DNA of 64,000 bases from Dryomyza anilis (Eukaryota > Arthropoda > Insecta > Diptera > Dryomyzidae): NCBI GenBank assembly GCA_951804985.1, contig OX638135.1:70590803-70654802 (forward strand), in the 5' to 3' direction. Made by a program: the position numbers and the translations under genes. Shown one piece after another: positions 52,801 to 64,000 of the stretch (position 1 is its first letter; each line of letters begins with the position of its first letter). The notes under the pieces are model-generated. The model searched no databases, was not told where the DNA came from, and worked only from the letters and a program-made list of their open reading frames with translations.

Positions 52801-53048
52801 TCGGTTCTCAACAGAACAACGCATTACAGAGATAATTCGTTCTTCAGTCGCACGATACGTTTGTGGAACAATCTCCCTGCCTCTGTTTTTCCCGACATTT
52901 TTAATATTGGGAAATTTAAAGCAAACATCCACCGACACTACTCCATCTTTCCTCCTCCCTTTAACCTATAATCCTTTCTTACGATCAACACTGTGCATTG
53001 CACGAATAGGGGGCATCCCCTGAGCGTTGGTTAATTTGTAAAAAAAAA
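49863..53048 (+). mobile_element. LINE copy 2, nearly full length
   Basis: Has a leader (49863-50150) shared with copy 3 from GGGCCTTTCTATGCTCT onward, one long ORF, the 3' UTR with GGGGGCATCCCCTGAGCG and a 9-base A run (53040-53048). There is no room for an ORF1, so the family appears to use a single ORF of about 940 codons. Confidence 0.9.
50151..52971 (+). pseudogene. LINE endonuclease-reverse transcriptase, two frameshifts plus loss of RT motif A
   Basis: ATG at 50151 (MSQNFRIDFCNVRGL). The apurinic-type endonuclease has GETQVS, then GDFNVHN (50574) and NSDH (50795). A 16-bp loss near 50530 shifts the frame inside the endonuclease. A 639-codon ORF (50537-52456) follows: NKASGPDG, NYRPIAI, QYGFRRTRSTGD, GVPQGSVL, FADDS. 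In frame, 11 codons containing the motif-A aspartate are missing at 51893, between two GGTG repeats. A further ~22-bp loss at 52303 shifts the frame; the C-terminus (52420-52971) is otherwise intact. Confidence 0.9.
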
Positions 53049-55039
53049 GGCCTTTTCTATGCTCTTTGCTGCAATTGCACAGGTTTGTTGACGTATACCC
53101 TCCCTCCCCATCCTACTCCTCGCTACTAGCGCGCACGGTTGAGGTTGCACCGAGTGCGTAATTTATGCTGTAGTGAAGGCATAACACTTACCACGGCTTG
53201 ACTTACGCCCTCATTTGTTTGTTTCAACTGCTGCGCCTTGGTAGTATGTAGTTGCCCAGTAGAATAAATGTCGCAAAAATTTCGCATAGATGTTTGCAAC
53301 ATTCGTGAGCTGAGAAAGAAATTCTTCTCTATATATGCGTACGTGTCCGTTAATAGGCCACAAGTAATGGCACTGGGTGAGACCCAGGTTAGTGAGGATG
53401 CAGATTTACTGGATTTTCAAATACCTGGGTATTACTTAGTGCCATTATTTTCTGCACACAGGGGTCTCGCTCTATTTATTCAAAGTGACGATGTGTATCA
53501 ACTGCAGCAACAAATGGTGTGTCGGATAGCGAATTTAATACAATCTGGGTTAAATTCAAAATCCAAACACACATCATGCACTTGTGCTTTCTTTATAGGA
53601 GTCTGAATCTAGATAAGGTTTCGACCTGTAATAAGCTGGATGCCTTATCTGATTCGATCTCAAATATATTGGAACAATTTCCAGGCAGTGAAATTGTTGT
53701 TTCCGGCGATTTTAATGTGCACAACGACACTTGGTTGAGCCACTCGGGTCTTCCAGCACAGGAGGGTTGTTATGTTGAGTTGTTTGCAGAGTGCAATCAA
53801 CTCACTCAATTGGTGAAGTAACCGACGTACCTCCCACGCGTCGGGGGGCAAAGCCAAAAAGTCCTAGACCTTTTTCTGACTTCACATCATGAAAAATACG
53901 ATGTAAAAGTCCTTGCACCTCTTAGTAACTCCGACCAATATACTGTTTTCGCTGAGTTTTCGTATTCTAGTTTACGCGCCTCTTATTAAAGCCCCGAAGA
54001 GGACTGTATGGCTTTACGAAAAAGCAAATTGGGTTGCGTTAAATGATTTTTTTCGCAACTTTAATTGGAAATTGTGTTTCGCTGACAGAGACATAAATGC
54101 CGCGGCTTTAATGGTACAAAATATTATTTAATTAGGTATGCGGTCCTACCTTCTAAAAAAATTAGCATTAAACCCAAGGACCACTCATGTTTTAATGAGA
54201 ATTGTAGGATTGCAGTCAGGTCGAGGAAGCCTTTCAAAATTGGCGTTCTAACAAGAATGCTGACACAGAAAGACTTCGCATACAGGCTAGAAATCGCTGT
54301 AATGCCGTGATCTCGCGCAAAAAGTTTCTTCACGAACAAAACGTGCGCAAAAAGGTCCTACTCTACCATAGAGGTAGTAAAAATTTCTGGTCATTCGTAA
54401 AAAGGGTGAAGAATCAGACGACATCGTCTACTCCAACTCTTATTATGAATGGCCAGACCTTCACTGACCCGGTTGATAAAGCTAATCTCTTGGCAGAATT
54501 ATTTGCAAATAATTCAACGCTCCCAGAATGACACGCTCAATAATGAACTTAAATCAATCTCCGAGTGGGGTGTTGCAAATAGAGTAGATTTTAATGCTAA
54601 GAAGACCCAATGTTGTCTGTTATCCCACAAAAGAATGGATCCATCCCTCAATATGGGCGCTGTGGATATTGCGCAGTCAGCTGCTCTGGACGTTCTGGGC
54701 ATATCAATTCAATGTGATCTCCGTTAGAATGACCACATATTTAATGTGTCGAAAGAAGCGGTTTTTTTTTAAAACGGTGTTAAACATACTTCACTCCTGC
54801 TGACCTACGCACTGTCTACACAACCTATATACGGCCTACAATGGAATTTAATTCGCACATTTGCGCAGGAGCTTCAAAATCCTCCTTAGAGTTCCTGGAC
54901 CGAATTCAACAACGTGCGATATATTTGATAGGGAATGAAAATATCTCATCGTTTATTGGTTCTCTTGAGCACCGAAGGACCGTTGGGTGTGTAAGCCTGT
55001 TTTATAGGTATTACAACGGTAAGTGATCGAGAGAAATAC
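53049..55039 (+). mobile_element. LINE copy 3, joined directly to the poly-A of copy 2
   Basis: Starts at its leader (GGCCTTTTCTATGCTC) with no base between it and the A run of copy 2. The ORF starts at 53268 (MSQKFRIDVCNIREL). The copy is heavily broken: frame changes near 53510, a stop after QLVK (53821), changes at 54130-54300, and an internal deletion at 54530 that removes almost all of the RT from the fingers to past FADD. It ends within the C-terminal coding region at about 55030, where a Bel-type LTR begins. Confidence 0.9.
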
Positions 55040-57195
55040 ATGAGAAATAAGCGCCGCGAACTTAAACTATAAAAAATCAATTGATGTGAACGCCGCATTA
55101 AACCCACATCAGGCGAATCATTCGAGCGGTTGGCAACTCTGCCCAAAAAGTCTCCAACGCATGACAGGCGCACCCATACACTCGCAAAGATGAGCGAACG
55201 CGCAAACGTCAAAGGTGACATTTGGCTCATGGTGCGACTGACTCATCACTTGAAAAATAGCAGCGAAGACGACAGCATCTCTTTTTTTTGTTCCATTAAA
55301 ACTTAACTTAAATATATACTTAAATCTAATTGCTTAAAAAACTAAATAAAAATCTATAACGTGAAGAATACGTTCGGTTGGTTTTTATTGTCTCTACGAG
55401 AAAAATTTCCACAACAGCAGCAGCAAAAGTCATCTGCACTTTTGTGAAATCAGGCACCAGGCAGTGGCGAACCTGCGGCATCTACCAAACAAGGCGAGCA
55501 TCAACGTAAGGTTTGCCAATCGGACATAAATTGGTCCAACGAACCGTGCAGGCGATTTTGCTGCGAATTGCGTCGTGGGACACATAAGCTTCGTCGACGG
55601 CGCACAGGCCGCCATTTTACACGTCACCGCGAGTCCCAAGGTACGTTACAATGTGCAATTAATACCAAATAAAAATTATCCAATAAAATACAAAATTTTA
55701 ATGAAATTTAAAAATGTAATTGTTGTGTGTTTACACTCTCTTATTGTGCAACGCAAATGTGTGCATATAGAAATATTTTTGTCTCATTATTACGTAACCG
55801 TTTGTCGAAAATTATTTGACCGGTTATTTTTGGAAACCGTTTCGGGAACAGTTATTTTGCTTCGAGGTTTTTCAAGCATTTTTTTTCTCTCACGTGCCGT
55901 TTTTTAGTAACCATTTTTTCGTCTCAAAATAAGAGCAAGGAAACTTTGAAAAGTTTTTCGATTTATATTTTTTTTTTGTTTTTTGGTTGTTTTCTACTGA
56001 AAAAAATAAAAGGAAATAGCAGGGCGTCGCATAACTTCAAACGAATAATTGTTTTTAACAACAATTTTCATTTAATAAATTGATTTGTTTTGTCTCGCAG
56101 AGTTCAGAATAAATTGTACAATTATCTTAGCTCTTGGAAGCATTTTATAAAAAGTTATAATAACAATTTTGGACAATTTCATTATATCACCTTCTTCTGA
56201 AAACAATTGGTGAAGCAAAAGACATTATTCAGTAAGTCCCATTAAAAAATGATGGCTTTTCCATTGCATGGGAAAATCTAAAAAATAAATATGAAAATGA
56301 AAGATTCTCATCAATAACCAATTAAAAATATTATTTAATTTAAAAGTATGGACGCTAGAGTCGGGAAATTGTCTCAACCGTTTGCAACGAGACATAAACA
56401 ACTGTATATCGGCGTTGCAGTTATTCAAAATTTATATTAGCAATTGGGATGCAATATTTGTATATCAATGCTCGACTCGTCTTCCAGACATGACTTTATC
56501 TCTTTGGGAGCAGTCTGAGAAGAACAAATCTTAAATTACTAAATGGAGCAAACTGGACAGTTTTCTTATAAACGTGTCCTTAAATCGCTTCTATAGTTGC
56601 TAAACCACAGCAGGTGTCCCAGAAGTCAAAACCCTTTACAACATATCATAATAAAGTCGATATGTCTCAATGCAAATTAAGCAATGGTTTTCATAACCTA
56701 AGATCATGTTCCAAGTTTTTGGAAATGAATGTTCAAAATCGCTATGCAGCTGTTAAAGAGCACAATTGCTGCATTAATTGCCTCTCATCATCTCATGAAA
56801 AGAGATATTGCAAAAATAAATATACCTGCTTCAAGTGCAAAAAAAAGCACAATGCGTTATTACGTCGAGATAATAACGTTTCACAGCAACCTCGCGGAAT
56901 AATTCAGCAGTATCTAAGCCTAATATAAATTTCAATCGTGTTAACTCACATTCTACAAACATACAGTCCACTTCATCGAACGCTGCTCCAATGCAAACAG
57001 TTCAATCTTGCTTCAGCACTGTCACCAAGAAAGTACTACTTGGTACAGCTATGGTCAACATATTTCATCTTGGAATGACCTATAAAGCTAGGGCTCTTAT
57101 CAGAAGATACGTTTGTCACAGAATCTGAAATTACCTACTAAGGCTGTCTCAGCACAAGTATCTGGTTTAAATGGCGCTATAAACATTAAACCCAC
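55040..57195 (+). mobile_element. Bel/Pao element relic: LTR/leader plus gag
   Basis: A probable LTR with TGTGAA...TTTCCACA ends at 55085-55413 (boundaries uncertain), a GC-rich leader with TTGGTCCAACGAACCG (about 55529), which resembles a Bel primer-binding region, then degenerate gag. If the latter is the PBS, the LTR would extend to about 55527. The element ends within the protease region near 57190. It is a different Bel family from the one at 24-28 kb. Confidence 0.65.
56150..57195 (+). pseudogene. gag: Bel/Pao gag with paired zinc knuckles and protease start, broken
   Basis: Across several frames: LQRDINNCISALQ (56380), VYQCSTRLPDMTLSLWEQS (56458), WSKLDSF, then the ORF 56614-56928 with CINCLSSSHEKRYC (about 56773), CFKCKKKHNALL, the double knuckle typical of Bel gag. 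Further on KKVLLGTAMV (57029), then KLPTKAVSAQVSGLNGAIN (57132), the usual start of the Bel aspartic-protease domain. Frame breaks at 56540, 56930 and 57100. Confidence 0.8.
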
Positions 57196-58419
57196 ACGGA
57201 TAGAAAAGATTTGTTTAAATATGTTTGAATGTAATTAAAAAGTAATACGAAATTACTATACATGTATTAGGAATGAAGTGTAATTAAATTATAATCGAAA
57301 TTGAATTTATTATATTGTCCAGCAGAATCTGTCAAATTTACCATAAATATGTTACAATACCAACATAAAATTTTAATTGCATTTGAATAAACTGTTTCTG
57401 GGCAATTTTCTTGGTTAAAACTATGTTTCGAAACACAGAAAATGTTCAAATCAAAAATCAAATCTAAATACAACGTATGTTCGCAACGCTCGTCTTAATT
57501 CGATAATTTATCGACTGACGAAGTTGGCAACGTTGTGCAGCATTTTCTACCTACGCCATCTTTTGCCATCGTTTGAACATATTGATGTTTAAAACAAACA
57601 AAAAAGGAATTGAGCTTAAATGAATGTATTCTTCCAACATTCTTCTTGTATACGAAGTTGGCACTCGTTGAGCAGAATTTTCTACATACGCCTCTTTTGT
57701 CGTTGTTTGAAGTATGTATAGGGTCATTTTAGACATGTTCGAAAAGAAACAAAAAATTAATTCTTGTATATAAAGTTGTCACTCGTTGATCGGCATTTTC
57801 TGCGTACGTGTCTTTAGTTGTTCGTTGAGAAAACGTGTTCGCGTAGGTAATAATTTTGTTATATGTAAATTAAATAATTATATAAATTGTGTTATAAAAA
57901 ATACTAATAGTAACAGAGTATAATTTCTGAAACTAATGTGAAAAAACCACAAATAAAAATCAGTGTTTCGATTTTCAATTTTTTCGATTTGGCATGTTCT
58001 TTTACAAAAGTGAATTCCTTGCCTACGGTATGTGCTGTACTGAGATCAAATGTAACTGTACCAAATATAAAGCGAGCCTGGATCGTCTAGTTTAGCGTCT
58101 GCAGGTGCAATTGTGCATTTATTGATGCTGTCACTTGTACTTCAGTTTTAAACCAATTATTTTTCTATGCATTTAAAAATTTGTATATGAATTCTATTAT
58201 TATAATTTTTCACTGTGCATGTTTAAAGACTTTTAATAAAAATATATGAAAAAAAACAACTTTTTATTTTTATTTTCAGGATTTTTTTTCCAAAAATATT
58301 TAAATATGTTTCTATCCAAACATACTACTTTTTGTACTAAAACAATTAAACATTGAAACTGAAACAATTAAACATTGAAACATTTAAACATTAAATTGAA
58401 GCGATTGCGCTCATTGTAC
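57196..58419. other. Non-coding AT-rich region with one tandem repeat
   Basis: No gene. Holds the tandem repeat at 57511-57840; from 57850 to 58419 nothing is recognised. Confidence 0.4.
57511..57840. repeat. Three imperfect tandem units of about 125 bp
   Basis: Each unit has GAAGTTGGCA.CGTTG, GCAG.ATTTTCTAC.TACGCC and TTTTG.C.T.GTTTGAA (starts near 57515, 57652, 57768; the last is shorter). Found again at 63780-64000. Diverged between units (about 75% by eye), so an old expansion. Confidence 0.65.
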
Positions 58420-59007
58420 TGTTGTGAATTAGTTCACACATTTTCTTTATGGTTCTTCACTATTCATTCAGTTTTGGATGTTGCTGTACACATGTTGAGC
58501 GCATCATGTTTTTATATCATATTGAACTCATGTTGTACAGCAACATGTTCATAGCATTGTCCCAACGCTTCACGTTGGGAACAATAATAATAATTTGGCA
58601 AAGCGCTTAAGCTTTACTTAGACCATACCTCTTGCAATAAAATTTTCCATTGCATAATTTTGGGTCTATGTTAAAATAAGCAAAGCAGCGGTTCTCCAAC
58701 AATTATACTATTTCGCAATTGGTGCCAAAAACTGCAAGTCGGACTTTCTTCAAAAGTCACGTACACCAAAATTGAGTGAAAGTGAAAACTCACTAGAACA
58801 AAGTGAAAATAGAATTTAAGAAGGGCTTGCAAAGAAGGTATTGTTAATATCTATCGTTGCAATTTAAAGTAGAGTAGTCAGCCTTAATTGTAGGTAGTAA
58901 AGTTAATAAAAGTGTTAAAATAATAAAAATAGTCTTTTTTAACTCAAATATTAATAAGTGTTTAATTAATTAAAATCTGAAAAACGATTCATCTAAATTT
59001 TACAACA
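58420..59007 (+). mobile_element. LTR of a gypsy-type retrotransposon
   Basis: 588 bp with TGTTGT...ACAACA inverted ends, followed after two bases by a primer-binding-type sequence. Internal AATAAAATTTTCC near 58638 could be a polyadenylation signal. No second LTR is in the window; the internal region is cut by the duplication junction at 59919. Confidence 0.55.
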
Positions 59008-59009
59008 TT

Positions 59010-59030
59010 TGGCGCAGCCGGTACGTCGGT
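59010..59030 (+). other. Primer-binding site-like sequence
   Basis: TGGCGCAGCCGGTACG, starting 2 bp after the LTR. It resembles the complement of a fly serine tRNA 3' end with one difference, as used by several gypsy-group elements. This is inferred from memory of tRNA ends. Confidence 0.5.
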
Positions 59031-59919
59031 ACCAACCTCTCAAGGACCAGAATGGAAAGAAGGACGAAGGAAGGAGGACGAGAGGGAAAAGTAACCAAAA
59101 TGGTGAGTGATTAAAATTTTAATTATTTGTTTTTTAATATAAAAAAATTTTAATTAATTATATTTTGTTTTTTTTTTTATAGAGATAGGGAGAGTTTTTT
59201 AAAGTTATGAATAAAAAATGTTTAAACATTCTAAATAATATAAAAATCAAATATAAAAAGGAAATACACACTGCGAATCCGAACTCCGAACCCTCTAGTG
59301 TAAAATAAAATAATTCATACTATTAGTATGAGAATTATTTTTTATATCAAACTAAATGAAAAATAAAATGCGATAAAAAAAAATCAATATATTTTCCGAA
59401 TGTGTAGTCAGGAGTAACATTAAGACATATTCAAAAAAAGTAAAAATTTTATAATATTCTAAATAATAAATTTACACTTGACATTTCTCTTAAACGTCTT
59501 CTGTACTACGAAAATAATGACATAGTAACAGCGATTACATAAATTTTAATTTAATCATATTTTTATGAAAAAATCGAAAATTTATAAATTATCTGAAAAG
59601 AAAACGGAATAATTGTAATAACACTGAGATTCCAAACTACGGACCAGTGTATAACAAATAAAAAACTAAATGATTTGATTAAATTTTAAAGCGTGTAAAC
59701 ACAGCACTGATTGCTGTTATGATTTTAAAAAATAATAAAAAAAAAATGTATATTAAAAAATCATTTTATGTTAACATTTTTTTTTTACAATCTTGAGTAA
59801 CCCAATATACATATAATTTTTTTTTTCTACCGATAATTCAGGGAATATTATTTGGAAAAATAATAATTTTATTTTTCCAAAGTTATAGAAAACAGATTTG
59901 AAAAGAAAAAAAAAATAAT
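59031..59919 (+). other. Leader-like non-coding region after the PBS
   Basis: A purine-rich stretch (GGAAAGAAGGACGAAGGAAG, 59052-59095) ends at an ATG followed by GTGAGT, a donor-like splice site. The remainder to 59919 is AT-rich without ORFs. No gag is recognisable. Confidence 0.4.
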
Positions 59920-61396
59920 CCAAACACACATCATGCACTTGTGCTTTCTTTATAGGAGTCTGAATCTAGATAAGGTTTCGACCTGTAATAAGCTGGATGC
60001 CTTATCTGATTCGATCTCAAATATATTGGAACAATTTCCAGGCAGTGAAATTGTTGTTTCCGGCGATTTTAATGTGCACAACGACACTTGGTTGAGCCAC
60101 TCGGGTCTTCCAGCACAGGAGGGTTGTTATGTTGAGTTGTTTGCAGAGTGCAATCAACTCACTCAATTGGTGAAGTAACCGACGTACCTCCCACGCGTCG
60201 GGGGGCAAAGCCAAAAAGTCCTAGACCTTTTTCTGACTTCACATCATGAAAAATATGATGTAAAAGTCCTTGCACCTCTTGGTAACTCCGACCAATATAC
60301 TGTTTTCGCTGAGTTTTCGTATTCTAGTTTACGCGCCTCTTATTAAAGCCCCGAAGAGGACTGTATGGCTTTACGAAAAAGCAAATTGGGTTGCGTTAAA
60401 TGATTTTTTTCGCAACTTTAATTGGAAATTGTGTTTCGCTGACAGAGACATAAATGCCGCGGCTTTAATGGTACAAAATATTATTTAATTAGGTATGCGG
60501 TCCTACCTTCTAAAAAAATTAGCATTAAACCCAAGGACCACTCATGTTTTAATGAGAATTGTAGGATTGCAGTCAGGTCGAGGAAGCCTTTCAAAATTGG
60601 CGTTCTAACAAGAATGCTGACACAGAAAGACTTCGCATACAGGCTAGAAATCGCTGTAATGCCGTGATCTCGCGCAAAAAGTTTCTTCACGAACAAAACG
60701 TGCGCAAAAAGGTCCTACTCTACCATAGAGGTAGTAAAAATTTCTGGTCATTCGTAAAAAGGGTGAAGAATCAGACGACATCGTCTACTCCAACTCTTAT
60801 TATGAATGGCCAGACCTTCACTGACCCGGTTGATAAAGCTAATCTCTTGGCAGAATTATTTGCAAATAATTCAACGCTCCCAGAATGACACGCTCAATAA
60901 TGAACTTAAATCAATCTCCGAGTGGGGTGTTGCAAATAGAGTAGATTTTAATGCTAAGAAGACCCAATGTTGTCTGTTATCCCACAAAAGAATGGATCCA
61001 TCCCTCAATATGGGCGCTGTGGATATTGCGCAGTCAGCTGCTCTGGACGTTCTGGGCATATCAATTCAATGTGATCTCCGTTAGAATGACCACATATTTA
61101 ATGTGTCGAAAGAAGCGGTTTTTTTTTAAAACGGTGTTAAACATACTTCACTCCTGCTGACCTACGCACTGTCTACACAACCTATATACGGCCTACAATG
61201 GAATTTAATTCGCACATTTGGGCAGGAGCTTCAAAATCCTCCTTAGAGTTCCTGGACCGAATTCAACAACGTGCGATATATTTGATAGGGAATGAAAATA
61301 TCTCATCGTTTATTGGTTCTCTTGAGCACCGAAGGACCGTTGGGTGTGTAAGCCTGTTTTATAGGTATTACAACGGTAAGTGATCGAGAGAAATAC
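59920..61396 (+). pseudogene. LINE copy 3 duplicate (endonuclease to RT end, internally deleted)
   Basis: Duplicate of 53563-55039 with the same stops and the same large internal deletion (at 60887). Here the endonuclease is truncated at its N-terminus by the duplication edge. GDFNVHN is at 60063. Confidence 0.85.
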
Positions 61397-63552
61397 ATGA
61401 GAAATAAGCGCCGCGAACTTAAACTATAAAAAATCAATTGATGTGAACGCCGCATTAAACCCACATCAGGCGAATCATTCGAGCGGTTGGCAACTCTGCC
61501 CAAAAAGTCTCCAACGCATGACAGGCGCACCCATACACTCGCAAAGATGAGCGAACGCGCAAACGTCAAAGGTGACATTTGGCTCATGGTGCGACTGACT
61601 CATCACTTGAAAAATAGCAGCGAAGACGACAGCATCTCTTTTTTTTGTTCCATTAAAACTTAACTTAAATATATACTTAAATCTAATTGCTTAAAAAACT
61701 AAATAAAAATCTATAACGTGAAGAATACGTTCGGTTGGTTTTTATTGTCTCTACGAGAAAAATTTCCACAACAGCAGCAGCAAAAGTCATCTGCACTTTT
61801 GTGAAATCAGGCACCAGGCAGTGGCGAACCTGCGGCATCTACCAAACAAGGCGAGCATCAACGTAAGGTTTGCCAATCGGACATAAATTGGTCCAACGAA
61901 CCGTGCAGGCGATTTTGCTGCGAATTGCGTCGTGGGACACATAAGCTTCGTCGACGGCGCACAGGCCGCCATTTTACACGTCACCGCGAGTCCCAAGGTA
62001 CGTTACAATGTGCAATTAATACCAAATAAAAATTATCCAATAAAATACAAAATTTTAATGAAATTTAAAAATGTAATTGTTGTGTGTTTACACTCTCTTA
62101 TTGTGCAACGCAAATGTGTGCATATAAAAATATTTTTGTCTCATTATTACGTAACCGTTTGTCGAAAATTATTTGACCGGTTATTTTTGGAAACCGTTTC
62201 GGGAACAGTTATTTTGCTTCGAGGTTTTTCAAGCATTTTTTTTCTCTCACGTGCCGTTTTTTAGTAACCATTTTTTTGTCTCAAAATAAGAGCAAGGAAA
62301 CTTTGAAAAGTTTTTCGATTTATATTTTTTTTTTGTTTTTTGGTTGTTTTCTACTGAAAAAAATAAAAGGAAATAGCAGGGCGTCGCATAACTTCAAACG
62401 AATAATTGTTTTTAACAACAATTTTCATTTAATAAATTGATTTGTTTTGTCTCGCAGAGTTCAGAATAAATTGTACAATTATCTTAGCTCTTGGAAGCAT
62501 TTTATAAAAAGTTATAATAACAATTTTGGACAATTTCATTATATCACCTTCTTCTGAAAACAATTGGTGAAGCAAAAGACATTATTCAGTAAGTCCCATT
62601 AATAAATGATGGCTTTTCCATTGCATGGGAAAATCTAAAAAATAAATATGAAAATGAAAGATTCTCATCAATAACCAATTAAAAATATTATTTAATTTAA
62701 AAGTATGGACGCTAGAGTCGGGAAATTGTCTCAACCGTTTGCAACGAGACATAAACAACTGTATATCGGCGCTGCAGTTATTCAAAATTGATATTAGCAA
62801 TTGGGATGCAATATTTGTATATCAATGCTCGACTCGTCTTCCAGACATGACTTTATCTCTTTGGGAGCAGTCTGAGAAGAACAAATCTTAAATTACTAAA
62901 TGGAGCAAACTGGACAGTTTTCTTATAAACGTGTCCTTAAATCGCTTCTATAGTTGCTAAACCACAGCAGGTGTCCCAGAAGTCAAAACCCTTTACAACA
63001 TATCATAATAAAGTCGATATGTCTCAATGCAAATTAAGCAATGGTTTTCATAACCTAAGATCATGTTCCAAGTTTTTGGAAATGAATGTTCAAAATCGCT
63101 ATGCAGCTGTTAAAGAGCACAATTGCTGCATTAATTGCCTCTCATCATCTCATGAAAAGAGATATTGCAAAAATAAATATACCTGCTTCAAGTGCAAAAA
63201 AAAGCACAATGCGTTATTACGTCGAGATAATAACGTTTCACAGCAACCTCGCGGAATAATTCAGCAGTATCTAAGCCTAATATAAATTTCAATCGTGTTA
63301 ACTCACATTCTACAAACATACAGTCCACTTCATCGAACGCTTCTCCAATGCAAACAGTTCAATCTTGCTTCAGCACTGTCACCAAGAAAGTACTACTTGG
63401 TACAGCTATGGTCAACATATTTCATCTTGGAATGACCTATAAAGCTAGGGCTCTTATCAGAAGATACGTTTGTCACAGAATCTGAAATTACCTACTAAGG
63501 CTGTCTCAGCACAAGTATCTGGTTTAAATGGCGCTATAAGCATTAAACCCAC
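61397..63552 (+). mobile_element. Bel/Pao relic, duplicate
   Basis: Duplicate of 55040-57195: LTR-like TGTGAA at 61442, leader with TTGGTCCAACGAACCG near 61886, gag knuckle ORF 62971-63285 (CINCLSSSHEKRYC), protease-start text near 63490. It carries the same frame breaks as the left copy. Confidence 0.75.
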
Positions 63553-64000
63553 ACGGATAGAAAAGGTTTGTTTAAATATGTTTGAATGTAATTAAAAAGT
63601 AATACGAAATTACTATACATGTATTAGGAATGAAGTGTAATTAAATTATAATCGAAATTGAATTTATTATATTGTCCAGCAGAATCTGTCAAATTTACCA
63701 TAAATATGTTACAATACCAAAATCAAATCTAAATACAACGTATGTTCGCAACGCTCGTCTTAATTCGATAATTTATCGACTGACGAAGTTGGCAACGTTG
63801 TGCAGCATTTTCTACCTACGCCATCTTTTGCCATCGTTTGAACATATTGATGTTTAAAACAAACAAAAAAGGAATTGAGCTTAAATGAATGTATTCTTCC
63901 AACATTCTTCTTGTATACGAAGTTGGCACTCGTTGAGCAGAATTTTCTACATACGCCTCTTTTGTCGTTGTTTGAAGTATGTATAGGGTCATTTTAGACA
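63553..64000. other. Non-coding tail of the duplication
   Basis: Same as 57196-57751 except for the 92-bp deletion. Two units of the ~125-bp tandem repeat are present. The window ends inside the second. Confidence 0.7.

Larger units (their letters stand above)
53563..57751. repeat. Segmental duplication, left copy
   Basis: Matches 59920-64000 at an offset of 6357 bp (6265 after a 92-bp gap at 57361). The left edge lies inside the LINE copy 3 endonuclease (CCAAACACACATCATGCAC). Confidence 0.9.
59920..64000. repeat. Segmental duplication, right copy, running off the window
   Basis: Roughly 99% identical by eye to 53563-57751. Differences include C/T at 60257 and 60281, TGGG for TGCG at 61219, and a 92-bp deletion at 63718. 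Spacing equals a direct tandem duplication of a 6.36 kb unit (53563-59919). Confidence 0.9.

Overview
The window is eukaryotic repeat-rich DNA from a fly, most likely a higher dipteran. It is AT-rich, has no operons or bacterial features, and carries DINE-1/INE-1-like short elements, Bel/Pao and Ty3/gypsy LTR elements, Jockey/CR1-type LINEs, a Polinton (Maverick) and a Diap1-like inhibitor-of-apoptosis copy. The exact species cannot be read from it; a tephritid-like fly is a guess. I see no intact host gene. Almost every coding stretch is a broken transposable element, and the one clear host-type gene copy is a pseudogene.

Layout. 1-6.2 kb: an AT-rich repeat, two DINE-1-like elements and a 5'-truncated LINE. 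6.2-13 kb: non-coding, with two more DINE-1-like copies, two MITEs and a 1.5 kb inverted-repeat element. 13-18.2 kb: LINE remains split by a TIR transposon (14175-16371), which itself holds a DINE-1-like insertion, then a further inverted-repeat element. 18.2-22.4 kb: mostly unassigned, with an exon-like fragment and one unbroken 196-codon ORF. 22.4-28.6 kb: a 1.57 kb hairpin element, then a decayed Bel/Pao element on the minus strand. 28.6-31.2 kb: a minisatellite, a Q-rich broken ORF, a LINE 3' end and a DINE-1-like copy.

31.8-47.7 kb is the most unusual part. A dead Diap1-like gene lies directly beside Polinton polymerase sequence. It is followed by Polinton capsid-like, integrase, DUF8207-like and packaging-ATPase remains, then by a rearranged block. 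In that block Polinton polymerase and penton/protease pieces, a gypsy LTR, a SINE and a long inverted-repeat element were copied twice in tandem (about 4.51 kb units) and partly inverted. One SINE insertion with a perfect 10-bp target duplication in the first Polinton copy gives the order of events.

47.3-64 kb: an internally deleted gypsy element; two LINE copies joined head-to-tail; a Bel/Pao relic; an LTR with a primer-binding site; then a second copy, about 6.36 kb downstream, of everything from 53563, running off the window end. The genes do not form a pathway. The biology here is nested insertion, segmental duplication and decay, with possible capture of an anti-apoptotic gene by a virus-like transposon as the most interesting hypothesis.
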